64,000 bases of DNA from Pseudisothecium myosuroides (Eukaryota; Streptophyta; Bryopsida; Hypnales; Lembophyllaceae): NCBI GenBank assembly GCA_951799445.1, contig OX637290.1, positions 22,190,987-22,254,986 on the forward strand, written 5' to 3'. Shown piece by piece: positions 22,821-34,495 of this stretch. Numbering within the stretch: position 1 is the stretch's first letter; every line of letters begins with the position of its first letter. The notes beneath the pieces are model-generated. The model did not search any database. It saw only the letters and a program-made list of their open reading frames with translations, and was not told where the DNA came from. The position numbers and the translations under genes are program-made.

Positions 22821-25800
22821 CTACAGCTTCCAAAAGAGACCCTTGTATTTTAAGCACCCTGCCATGAAACAGGCGAAAAGGATTTCGCAGAGCACATCAG
22901 CGAGCTTGGCCCATCTTCGGGACTGAATGAGATTCTCAAATGTCAGCTCAACGAGGTCCACCTGTGCACCACAGTACAATGCAACTCCTGCTTAGTCTCA
23001 GCTAGCGAAATTTGACAGAACTCGATGGTGTTCAAGGGCCTGCTTATGCCATGGCCCATGCTCCACTATCCAGGCAACCTGTCAATCCATCCCAATAACA
23101 CACAAACGTCCCCTCACTCAGACCCTATCTTAGCAGGAGCATATGCCCTTTGGCAGTGATTTGTCAATGTAGCAATAAAATATACATGTAGGTTGCATTA
23201 CAATTGTCACGTAGCTTATCCACTCATGCAAGATTTTAGGCAACGACAACTAATTGCGGACCTTACCCAGAAGCGATCCCTATAGATTCTTATACTGAAC
23301 ATGCGAGCCCAGGGTTTATGATTTAGGGTTTTGCATACACCCACAGTCAGCACTTCGAAAATTCAGGCTATTCATAGTGTCAAAAAAATTACGTGCTAAG
23401 ATGCGTCCGTAATCATCTTTTCATTGCCAACAACACCCGCAATATATTGAAGCAGTCTAATAATAGGAACCACCCATTGATGCTTATTTGGACACTTTTA
23501 AATGTACATAGTACAAATCTTAGTGTGCAATATGCGACTCTCTCCACGTCTTTTCTAGTGCGATTGTATTTTAGGTACTATTCTGAGGGTTCACAGAAAG
23601 AGTTTATTTATAATTTTACGTTAGCATTGGTTGTCCAATATTAGTTAATTCTTGTGATTCGCTATAATGGTGACAACACTTGCTCATCAATTTACAGGAG
23701 AGGTTATTTCAATCGAAACTGCTCAGAGAGTGACTCGATCTGTAAACTGAAGAGGAAGTAGAGAGGGGTTGAAAATTAGTGATGAACGGGTTTTACCAAG
23801 TTATTTTCTGGGTTTTTCCAGTACAGTCCTTGTAGCGCAGCAGGGAAAACTCCTTCCGCGACTAAAACATACATGAGTAGTGCATTCTGGCCTAACCATT
23901 CCAGTAAAAGTGTCGGATATCTCCAACTGTGGACATCCACCTGCGCATAGTTCAATAAAACTCAGGCAAGTTTAGAGGATTGCCAATTTTAGATAATTAT
24001 TCTCAACATGGCTCACAGGAAGTTCATTCGTTACATCTACAATTTTTTGCAAGATAAAAGTAATTCTTGAATGGTGAAAAATGATGCCTACTTCAGCCAC
24101 TAAACTAACGAGAAAAGGCCAACATCTGCTCCGTAACTTTAGTGGCTGCATGTTCTTACAAAGAAAAGAACTAATCGTACTAATCACGAAGTAACGTGTT
24201 TCAAGAATCGAGTGAGAACAGAAGAATTGCGAATACCAGAAGATAGAAGCCTGCAAAGACAACTCCTGCGGCACCCCCTGTAAAAAGCATATAGCTGACA
24301 CTGTAGATCGGTTTGTTGAATGGCATACCTGCAACACAAAATCTCGTATGTTAGCAACTCGGAACTTGGAGTCCTACATGAAACATTCCATTTTCCGTGT
24401 AGAAAAAGCACAAACCCTTCTATCCATGCAACACATGCAACAAGTGGTTCCTTTCTATGGCCTTTCAAGTTCGAGACGTGTGTCTTTATAATGTGCAAGT
24501 CATTAGACAAACCTTTCACAACCAGTTAGACGATATCACCTATCTCAACTAATCATCCCGCCACCCTACTGTACTTCTATCTTATTAATTACACATTATC
24601 TTAACCCCTAAAGGATCTTGGGGTAGGAAATAAAACTCAGATGTATTATAATATGCGATTTCCCTAATTATGATGAACTTACCTCTCAAAGAGAAAATGT
24701 GAGTTACAGAGAAGAAATTATTTGTACAATCAAGGTCAAAAAATTGTTTGCAATCTTTGTCAAAATAATTTAGAAGCATAAGACTCTGACTAATCATAAT
24801 ACATACAAAGTCTATACCGTAGTAGCGAACCTCGATCGCCAATCGCTAATAACAGAATAGAAAATAGAAAATATGCAAAACCTTAAAGCGTTTACAGATG
24901 AACTTTTCGAACATCAGAACCCAGACCTCAGGGCAACAGATTGAATGCGTAGCCAAGATATGTCCATCATTTTAACTTAGCATTGCACATTTTCAATACT
25001 TTCCTGAATCAGTGATGAGATTGTAGGAAATTTTCAAACACGCCTGATAAGAGGCTTTCATCCAAATAAAGAAATAATTCATCACTCCAATGACAAACCA
25101 GCCTTACTCCTATCGTATCTAGGAGTTTAAATATGATATTATTGATTAGAATTAAGTTTTCTACTATTGGAAATTAATGGCAAGAGTTTAAAATAAAATT
25201 GGAAATTGATGGCAAGAGCATCAAAACCTTCCCTAAATAGTGACTTTTAAACACTGAACGATTTGAAATCTTTTCCACACACAGAACTCATTGCATCAAT
25301 CTAGATTCAAAGTGTCTTATTTTTTTAATAAAGTGAATTCTAAGAACAATATATATAAGAATGATGAAACTTGCCCCTGGTAGCTTCTCCAATAAAGCCT
25401 GCAACCATAATATGATTGCGTGGGCTTTTAGGGGTTGAAAGAAGATCCAGATGAGAAGCCATTAAATCACTATGTCATCAACAGCTCACCTAATAGGTGA
25501 AGAAGAGCGCCCGTCATAAGCAGAGTCACAGACACGGCAATCCAATCCCACACCCTTTCAAGATGTTCCTGATCATCCCATTAAAGCCAAGTTAGAAGCG
25601 AATCTGAGGAACATTCTGGTAAGACGAGCCAAACATGAAGAATCTATATGACGTTTGAAAATTACATGAGATTCAAATACTTGAAGCTAGGTTATACCTT
25701 GCGATGGACGAGAACATGGCCGAAGTGTAGCCCCAAGAAACAGCTGCCGATTGCTGACAAAGAGCTGCAAGCGTTGGGCGGCACCAGTAAGTGCTCTAGA

Positions 25801-28800
25801 TTTAGCTGAAACTCATCCAAAGGAAGTGTTCCAAATTCTTTTTTCACCCAAAAAACAGACGAGCCAAGGCTTAAAAATTTGAAGAAACATCTGACTACAC
25901 ACGCATATCAACAGTTTGAGGAAGTACAGAGACTTTAAGGGCTCACCTCAGAAGGCCTTCAGGATCAAAAGGAGCTTTGCACCAATCAGGAGCATCCAAA
26001 GGAAGGGGTCCATAGTCTGGGGAGTTTACACTGCAAGACTGGAACCAAATATCCCCCCGTTCAAACGGGTATATAATAAATACCATCAAAATTTTGAGAA
26101 TTTAGCCAACTGCAGACAACATGTATGAGAGATCTCAAAGAAGATCAGAAGGGAAGGAATGAGCAATAGTCTTGCTGGATTGAACCAGAGCAAGAACGCA
26201 GAATGAAGGCTGATTTACAGAACAGAACAAAAAGGACAAGAACTATCTGCCCAAGAGTTGGGTTATAAGGGCAGGGTAAAGAAAACGTATTAGCAAAGAA
26301 AAATCCTCTTGACGTCAAGAAAATTTCTAGAAGACCACTTTCTAGCCTTCCATCAATTGAATTGCTGGGTTTAGATGAAATTTACTGTTTCTACCCGCAA
26401 GGGAAGAGACTACGCAATGGTTCAAAAATAAGAAAAAGTTCTGGTGTTCAATATAAATGAGACGTGTGTTAAAAGGAATAAACTTCTAATGGAATAGAAT
26501 TGTAACACGGTTATAGGAATAGTGGCATTCTAGGATCAAATTGGCAATCCCTGAGGACTATACAGAGAATTGCACTGAGGATTATATGGAAAGAGACACA
26601 TGAAATGAAAATTACACATTTCTATTTGGAGGTAAAGACACTTGCGATTAGCGCTTCTTTCCCCTTGTCCTGCGTCCCGCAGAGTTCAGCAGCCCTCAAA
26701 ACAAAGAGAACAAATTCAAAAATGGGAGACTAGAGAGGTGTTGCAATGTACCGGAGTGCGTCTAAACATTGGCTTTTGGTACAGATGCCGTAAGCCCAAG
26801 ATGGTACGATCCAAGTAGCCCACAGCATTACAGGAAGGTCCGGTGTCACCCCTCACTCCACAGGGCACCTGAAGCAAACAGAGAGAGACGATTAGTTTAT
26901 GGGATCTTATCCGGCCCTTGAAATGTTCATAAAGAGTCCTCTTTTCATCTACATAGCTTGCCTACACTTGTGCAGTCAGCAGTAAAATCATGTGATTATA
27001 AGTTGAGCTTCAATCACGTGCAATATCTACTCACGTTGAACAACATTTAAGCTTGCAACGTTTAATAGGGTTCACAACTCCACGTCGATCAGCTGGAGGC
27101 ATGTTTTCATTTGCAATACTTACGTGAAGAATAGTCGAAGTTGAATCTGTTGAAGGGAGGATAAATTCCCAGTCCGGAACATACACTCCATACAGCAGGG
27201 ACAAGTATAAGACTATGATTGCAGCTGTCACCACCCTGAAGGCCCAGGGTCATCTAAAGGTAACTTTGTCAGTAAGCTCCTTACATTATATTTCAAGGAA
27301 TATTGGAAACAAAAGAGGGCTGATGTCTTATACCAAGATGAAAAAAGGCAGGATACAATATAGTGTCTATGGGTCATAGCATAATCTCATATGAAGCAAT
27401 CACGGCACCTACACGGGTTCAAGCACTTTGAAGTGGGCAGGACAGCACCCACCAGTGAAGGTAGTAAATTTTGAAGATCGCAAACTTGTCATTTGAAACA
27501 TCGCGATGTCTACGCGGTGCCCATATCTCACAAAGGGCAACTATAAAGTAGGCCAGTGCTATTCTCTGCACAGAGAATTCCCACAAATTTCACTAATCTC
27601 ACTCTTAGACAAAAACGAAGTCCATGACAAATGAGATTCACTACAACAGTGCAGGAGAGATAACAAATACCTGAAGAACACCGCACCATCGTATGCGATC
27701 TAGGTCCACTCCATAAGAGAGGTCGCGAAGACCATGAAAATAGCCACCTATACCCAAACTTATGCTGATGAACAACGGCATGACAGCATTCAAGATGTTC
27801 AAGATCTTCAAGAAAGAACAATGATACGTACTGAAGACCATAGCTGAAAAAAGATTCTTGACCGGAAAACCATCTCTCAAGTCTCAACAGTGAATTCAGT
27901 GAAATTAGACTGTTTTAGGACCGATTAGATAGCATCATAAAAAAATCTTCACCAGGATTCATGGGGAGGTCTTTCTACAGTTACAGCAACTACGGTATCT
28001 TGAGGCCTCCTCACAATGCATAGAGAGGTCTTCATATGATCATTGTGACCATAGAGAGACCTCCCTATTACTTATGAGGAAGATCCTCTTTATTTAGAAG
28101 TTCTTGAAAACATTACAACAAACCATGGTTCCCCTTCTAAAACTCTTGGAACAACAATCAATTCAGCATCAACTGCCGTAAGAGTACCTTGAATGACAAG
28201 CCCCACTATTACAAGCTTAACAGTTCGTCCAAGTGCCTTTCGTGATGCCGCCTTCTTGTTGCTGGTCCTTTTCTGCAGGCATCAGGTTCAGCATGGATGT
28301 AGGCTGCATTCTATTCAAACCTAGACAAACACTTAAGCAATCAATGTGTCAAACTTGCCAACCTACCCAGACGAGCAAAATCTATAACTTACCTTATAAG
28401 TAAGAGCAAGCGCAACACCCACTATGAATAGGAAGAATGGCATCACGAAGTCGGCCAACGTGATGCCGTTCCAGGGAGAATGATTGATAGCTGGCCAAAG
28501 GCCTCCGGCATTGTCCACAAGTATCATTACCTGCATCAAAGTAGAATCAGTTAGCACAGTAGCAAATCCAAAACCACCTCAATAAAACTGCGACAGAAGT
28601 AGTACAGAGGACCCGCTCCGTAGATCTGGCATATTGTAGGGTATGGAAGGCAAACTCCTGTCCAGAATACAAAGGACCTTTATTTCATTTATAAAAACCT
28701 CAGGTCAAAGAAATCAAGTTATAGAGGATCCATTCTGTAAAAAATTCTTAGTCCCTAAGCGGAAAGGCTATGAGGGTCTTCAAAAGAGCACCCTGAAGTC

Positions 28801-29736
28801 GGGATGAAGGTCTTCATCTGCAGGGATCTTCAAAGCATCAGGCTAGGAAGAAGAAACCCTGCAGTACGCTGGGTTTTCTCCACAAAGTTCTCAAAACTAC
28901 AAGCTTTCAACCTCACCCTCGAAGGAATCCCTTGACCTAAAAACTTCTGAATCTACCTGAAGTCCCATAACATTCCAAATTATTCTCCCAGTGGACGCGG
29001 ATTTTCAAATTGGAAACAATAACAATACCAAAAATTCAATCTCTGGAAAATCATTCTTGGTTTTCCCAAGCTTTGAATTAGGGTTAGGTGCAACCCTCAC
29101 ACATGATGAATGAGAGAGTACTCATTCATCGGTATGAAAGGAAAATTCCAATTCTAAGTACTCGAGAAATTAAAGCCCGAGGCGGCAATAAAATCCGATC
29201 AGTACTTCAACACCAAAAAGAACACTCCAAGTAACTTAGCTAATTGCTGTTTTTTTGCCCGAATTTTCGCCACTTTGCTACAGAGAAAACGCAAAGACTA
29301 TTTTTTGTAATGGAAATTTCCGTTTTCTCTTATAAAATAACCAGATTCTTGCTGTTTCCGTTTCTCTTACCAATAGCCAAATTTTAATTAGGTTTAGAAG
29401 ATATCACTGAGTACCACCCATTTATCACATGAGTACAGAATAAATAGCTGGCTAATTCTCCAAAATGAAAAAAAAATCACTGCTTAGCAACGAAAACAAA
29501 GACCCTCTCAGTGGCATCAGACAAGATTAGGGTTGCGAAACATCATGTTGAACCGCATCTCCTACCGCAATTGCGAGGCCACGAAACACATCCAGAGACG
29601 CCAGTCGCGTGTTCTGCACGGCAACAGTGACAGCAATTTCCCCTCCTTCCACCAGCGGTTGCAAGAGAACAGAATCTGCCCCAATTGCCCTCGCCCCAGT
29701 CCCTTCTTCCAAGACGTCCACATCCTCGCCCGCCAT
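22821..29736 (-). CDS. HGSNAT-like multipass acetyltransferase (DUF5009 type), 475 aa, 13 exons
   Basis: Homologue of heparan-alpha-glucosaminide N-acetyltransferase, a membrane enzyme using acetyl-CoA; the plant substrate is not established. Exons, 5' to 3': 29566-29736, 28393-28530, 28188-28272, 27671-27747, 27453-27565, 27124-27235, 26752-26868, 25947-26038, 25698-25764, 25490-25568, 24237-24328, 23797-23940, 22821-22961. All introns are GT-AG and every phase matches. Family motifs: RLASLDVFRG (residues 44-53), HSPWNG (74-79, holding the presumed active-site histidine), a membrane segment LADFVMPFFLFIVGVA, GYFHGLRDLSYGVD, CGVRGDTGPSCNAVGYLDR, PDWCKAPFDPEGLL, LLEWLGQNALLMYVL, and the C-terminal FWKL ending usual in plant members. 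Length fits plant homologues (about 440-500 aa). The first ATG at 29736 gives a short acidic cytosolic N terminus. Intron 10 (24329-25489) contains a TTAA-type element. Confidence 0.93.
24605..25434. mobile_element. TTAA-type element inside intron 10 of the HGSNAT-like gene
   Basis: TTAA at 24601-24604 is followed by CCCCTAAAGGATC; the other end reads GCTTTTAGGGG followed by TTGA, one base off TTAA. The interior does not clearly match family A, B or C. About 830 bp, non-coding; it accounts for most of the 1161-bp intron. Confidence 0.55.
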
Positions 29737-30157
29737 CAACACCACTCGGCAGCAAACACTGGGATTCCAAATGTGAGCGAAAACTCTACTCAATCAGCTT
29801 GCAATTCAGCCATGTCCAATTCAGTTTAGTCGTGACGAATCTGTGGAGCATCACAGCATGCCCTGTTTGGGATTCAATCAACAATTTCGAAGGGACAGCA
29901 ATGCAAGCAGCAGATCAATTGCAAGGTCGCGTTGTCGGGATGCCGAAATTGCGGTTGAAGATGGAGAATTTCGAAGTTAGTCCTCGGCGATGCTGATTGT
30001 TCGGCAATTGGAAGAGTGTGAAGCTCAATTCCCTGGAAATGGAGAATTGGAAGCGTAACTGAAATCCCATTCCGTTTGAAGAGTCTGTTTGTGAGATCGA
30101 CCGAATGATAAACTGTACTTTGGATGAAAACTGTCACCATCTAAGGTAACGACACTG

Positions 30158-30396
30158 AATAGTGAAATTAGGTTGCCCCACACTAATTTCTCGACATTCT
30201 ACACTATATCAATACGAGCAGTTACTTTACAAGCATGCAGTAATGCAAAAACTATGTGTCTGGCATGTGCTGGTGCACTAGTTCATGGCTTGGGATTAGA
30301 GATTGGCATGTGCTTCCATCTGGACAAGCATTAGTCATGAGGTAACTTCTCTGGGATAAGGTAATCTAATTGTTAAGGCAACCCAATTTCACTATT
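30158..30396. mobile_element. Family D short inverted-repeat element (copy 2)
   Basis: Ends AATAGTGAAATTAGGTTGCC and GGCAACCCAATTTCACTATT are a 20-bp inverted repeat with one mismatch. Same internal blocks as the copy at 3667. Non-coding. Confidence 0.75.
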
Positions 30397-30922
30397 TAGT
30401 ATACACTTAAAATTGTCGAAATATCGGTACGCATTTAAACTTGGTTCCTATTATCAGACTTATTACTAAGCTTTGTGTTGGCACTTGTTGGGAGTCAAAA
30501 GGATATTCCCAAAAAATTTAGTATGCGTTTTAGGATAATATATAAATAAATTATGATTTTTTTAGAATTCGTGTATCCAAAATCAATTTTCATGTTTCAT
30601 AAGTAGAAGTGGCCTCTACATGGCTTAAAAGTGCTTGGGCTCCAAAGGCATTTTCTAACACAGAGGTACATTTTGCTTTCTCATTGTACCAACGATACAA
30701 ATAGTATACATTTTAGGAGGTGGACACTTTTAGTGACTGTGGCCTTTCAACTTCAAAAATTCATAACTAACTCCATGAAGATCCAAAAAACACAAAATGA
30801 CTTGAGTTAGCTGCCAATTCCATTTGTCTTTCAAGGAAAATTTACTGAAAAATATTTCAAGAAATTTATCATCCCCAAATTAATTATCAGCTCTGAAATT
30901 TTTTGCCTTTGAAAAGAAATTT

Positions 30923-30952
30923 CCCCTGCCCCTGCCCCTGCCCCTGCCCCTA
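30923..30952. repeat. CCCCTG hexamer microsatellite
   Basis: Four CCCCTG units followed by one CCCCTA, on the 5' side of the AAA+ ATPase gene. Confidence 0.9.
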
Positions 30953-31294
30953 GTTCATTCAGATTCTGCATGGAAATTTCCCCTCATGTTACGAGAACTG
31001 CCTGTTTCCTGGTGATACGGGTATTTTTGCACTTCATCCCTTTGCAACAAACTGCAGAGGATTGCGAGCTTCCTTGCTCCCCAAGCCCAAAATCACCGCC
31101 ATGGCGAACCAATCGATGTTCCAGACACAATAGCATTCTCCCGTTTCTTCAGACCATCGTCAAGCTGCACCAACAATTGTCGCAAGAAGCAACAACAATT
31201 TAGAATGGTCGGAGGGTTTTAGGGTTTAGCTAATCCATGTCGAATTGGGGCTGAAATTTCTCATCGGTGATTGCGCAATTTCACTAATTCGGGG

Positions 31295-33493
31295 ATGAAG
31301 AGGGTGATCTCTCTTGCACGAGCTATTTCCTCACACTCTCCTTCCTTCTCTTCGCCTCCCGTCCAATGCTTGCGCCAAGCAGCATCGTCTTCGGCCACAA
31401 ATTCCAACGTGAAGCAATCATGGGCGCAATTGGTGTACAGAGTATTGTTTGCTCAGGGTGTTGCTTCTTCTTCTTCTCAGGGCGAGTTCAAGCTTTCGAT
31501 GGGGGCATTGGGACTCCTCCTCGGTGCTGCTGCAGCAAGCCAACAAGCTTTGGCTGAGAAAGCCGCATCTTCGGAGGATGGATTCGCGAAAGGGGAAGGT
31601 TTGCCATCGGAGGAGATGGAGAAGGTGGTCCAGCAGGTGCGTGCGGGGATGGAAGAGCGTCTCGTGGCGTTGAAGCTTCTCCACCCCACGGGCCTCCCAC
31701 CGGTCACGATCTCTGCCAAAGGGGAGAACGTCTCGGTGAAATTCGCTCTGTCTCCCGCGTGCGATTTCTCGCACTTGATTGCGGATGCCGTGACTCGCCT
31801 GGGCGATGGCACTCTCGGGAAGGAGATGGTGGTGCATGCGGAGGACAGCGCTTTGTTCCGGCAGTTCACGATCTTACCGAGAGATCTGTGCCTTCAGGTG
31901 GTCTGGATGCTTGTGACGATGGGGAAGCCCTTTTTTGGCGAGGAAGGGCCTTCGGAAATTGAGTTTTTGAAGAAAGGGTACCTATCGACTAAGGAACTCG
32001 ACGCCATCGTGAGCTCGTTCGCGATTGCTAGCGGGTTGGATCCAAACGATCGCAGGCGCAATGTGGCAGCGAAGGAGCGGTCAATTAGGGCTAGGAACCC
32101 TAAAACGAAGGCGTTGGAAGGCTTGGAGGCCATGGGCGTGAAAATCTATGGGCTGGAGAATATTGACGCGACGACGGAGAGTAATGATCGTATTTCATGG
32201 GATACGATTGCGGGGTATTATGAGCAGAAACGCGAGATTGAAGATATGGTGCTCTTAGCCTTGAAACGACCCGAGGTTTTCGACAACATCGCTCGTGGCA
32301 CTCGGAGAAAGTTCGAGTCTAACCGACCCCGGGCCATTCTTTTTGAAGGTCCACCAGGTACGCTTGGAGCTTCATCACACGTACTTCACCCCTGAGCCCA
32401 AATTGATTTTCATTTTTATATGGCAGTTCTGAGTCACATGTGCACTTGCACTTGCTTTTGGGCAATTTCATGTACTTTGTCACCAACACAAGCAGTGTCC
32501 TTCACTAATTCTGATAATACTAAATTTGACCGAATCTGAATTACGTTATGATCAATCAAATTGGTCATTTTACAACTATGAATCCTTGTTCCTTTAGGGG
32601 TAGAGGGACGGATGGTGCATTTACCGCCCAAATCAAGGTGGTTGATTGATCATGTGATGATCCCCATGTGGATCACTCTACAGTAAATTTGGTTTAATGA
32701 ACCCAAATTTGGATTGATAATAGCTAAACATAGGATGCCTTATTATGTATTTACATTTGAGTTTCCCAATTCTGATGAATCCATGGATGGCCCTCCAGGT
32801 ACAGGCAAGACGTCGTGTGCGCGAGTGATTGCAAGCCAAGCAGGGGTGCCGCTGCTATACGTCCCATTGGAGGCCGTGATGTCGAAATACTACGGTGAAA
32901 GTGAGCGTCTCATGTCCAAGATCTTCACAGCCGGCAATGAGCTTGCCGGCGGCGCCATCGTGTTCTTAGACGAGCTCGACTCATTTGCCACCAACCGCGA
33001 CAACGATATGCACGAAGCAACCCGCAGATTGCTTTCTGTTCTGTTGCGACAGATGGATGGTTTCGAGCAAGACAAGAAGATTGTGGTGATCGCTGCTACG
33101 AATCGGAAGCAGGACTTGGATCCCGCACTCCTCAGCCGTTTCGACACTTCGGTGGCTTTCAACCTGCCGGATGAGAGTACCCGAGAGGAGATCGCTTCCC
33201 AGTATGCTCGCCATCTTTCCTCCAGTGAGCTCAAGTCTTTGGCTGCTATTAGTGACGGCATGTCCGGCCGTGACATTCACGATTTATGCCAGCATGCGGA
33301 GCGGCGATGGGCGTCGAAGGTGATCCGGGGCTCTCTGGCAGGCAATCCACCTGCAGAAGGCCTCCCTCCCATCCAAGAATACATCGACTGTGCAGTGCAG
33401 CGGAGGCAGACCATTGTCAGGTATGGCCATGGCAACGGGGAGTTTCTGCGAGTGGGGGACGGTCGTCCTCTAGGAACTCCCATCAAACTCTAG
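31295..33493 (+). CDS. Organelle-targeted AAA+ ATPase (Arabidopsis At4g04180-like), 585 aa
   Basis: Exons 31295-32357 and 32799-33493, phase 1, one GT-AG intron of 441 bp. The ATG at 31295 is the first in frame; the N terminus MKRVISLARAISSHSPS is rich in Arg/Ser/Ala and lacks acidic residues, like a mitochondrial (or plastid) transit peptide. Residues about 60-300 are a family-specific region. The AAA module has Walker A GPPGTGKT (352-359), Walker B IVFLDE (408-413), sensor AATNR (453-457) and arginine-finger LLSRFD (465-470), then a C-terminal helical lid with MSGRDIHDLCQHAERRWASK. All catalytic residues are present. AAA+ ATPases of this type remodel or extract proteins using ATP; the substrate of this plant subfamily is unknown to me. 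The gene lacks the N-terminal coiled coil of ATAD3. The intron interrupts the codons of the Walker A glycine loop and carries a family B repeat. Confidence 0.93.
32480..32600 (+). mobile_element. Family B TTAA-type MITE fragment in the AAA+ intron
   Basis: Contains GATCAATCAAATTGGTCAT and ATGAATCCTTG and ends CCTTTAGGGG, the family B right end; the following bases are TAGA instead of TTAA. The left half is diverged. Confidence 0.6.
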
Positions 33494-34495
33494 GGTACCT
33501 CTCTCTGAGATTGCAACCCTCACACAATTTTGATCTGCTGAGTCGGCTCTGGCATCTCGTTCTCCGGCATGGGTTTCACATTTAATCGTCTTAGGATGCA
33601 ACCATTAGATATTCGACTGCGTTCCTCGTAGTTTTAGTGTTCAAAACAAGCTGCCGTGTCCCTAATATTTATCAATTTTAAGTGAATGTAAGAAATGTAA
33701 TTATTCACATGCTGTGTCCTTCAGTAAGTGGAATGTAGTCATGCTCTTGAGGGTTTCTTTCTTGATTAAATTTTGTAGTACTGTACAGTATGCACGCAGA
33801 ATCCTTTCTATATAAAAAGGAACAATATGCAATATGTTATGACACGCATTGCGTAGTCTAGGGTAACATTAAGTGCAAATTGTGACGCATATTGCGGTTC
33901 TCACATTTTTCAGTAATATCAATTTGTAATGTGTTGTGACATGGTTTGTGTAGTCTAGGGTAACATCTATTGTGATTTTTCACATTTATTGTACCCTTGG
34001 ATCACAAGACGTATTATTGAAAACAGCATCGCAGTGAAATTGGTTCATTAGTGCTTCACTAAGCATAAGCAGTGAATTGGGCATAAAGTGTGTTTAAAGT
34101 ACTGTACAATTGCTACAAATCCTCTCAATAATTAGCGACAAGATTCTCTTAATGTGCTTCATTTTGTACCACAAAAGCCGTAGTTCCTGAAATGCCTCTT
34201 CGCACGGGGACATAACCAATAAAAAGCACACATCATGGAAATCCAATTCAAGAGGATCAAATTCACTGGCGATTTACAAGTGATCAAAAACAACAGCACC
34301 TTGTTTACAAGTCCTATTTTACAAATGATACAAATAGAATTGGCATCCATTAGTGGAGCTGCATTTGTGCATGCTTCTAAGCTAAGCCTCCTGTTGGGAA
34401 CAATGTGATCCCATGCTACCGACTCTTATCAAAAATGAAATATTCAACAGTCAACCGAGTCCATGCTTTGGGCAATCGTTACTTGAGATCCAACC
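33494..34495. other. Tail-to-tail spacer between AAA+ and fucosyltransferase genes
   Basis: Holds the 3' untranslated regions of two convergent genes. A phrase reading TGTGACGCATTGCG/ TATGACACGCATTGCGTAG recurs near 33837-33970 with TAGTCTAGGGTAACAT twice, a short local duplication. No gene supported. Confidence 0.5.

Larger units (their letters stand above)
29737..31294. promoter_or_regulatory. Divergent intergenic region between HGSNAT-like and AAA+ genes
   Basis: Both coding regions start outward from this 1.56-kb interval, so it must hold both promoters. It contains a family D element (30158-30396) and a CCCCTG hexamer repeat (30923-30952) about 340 bp before the AAA+ start. No confident TATA box was identified for either gene. 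Confidence 0.5.

Noticed and set aside
23697..23796. Short terminal exon or read-through ending of the HGSNAT-like gene just after the NNL codons
   Set aside because: It would remove the conserved last membrane helix. The exon at 22821-22961, in phase and ending FWKL, fits the family far better.
31271..31294. Eight extra N-terminal codons of the AAA+ ATPase starting at TTG
   Set aside because: A TTG start is not expected in a plant nuclear gene; the ATG at 31295 follows at once and gives a good transit peptide.
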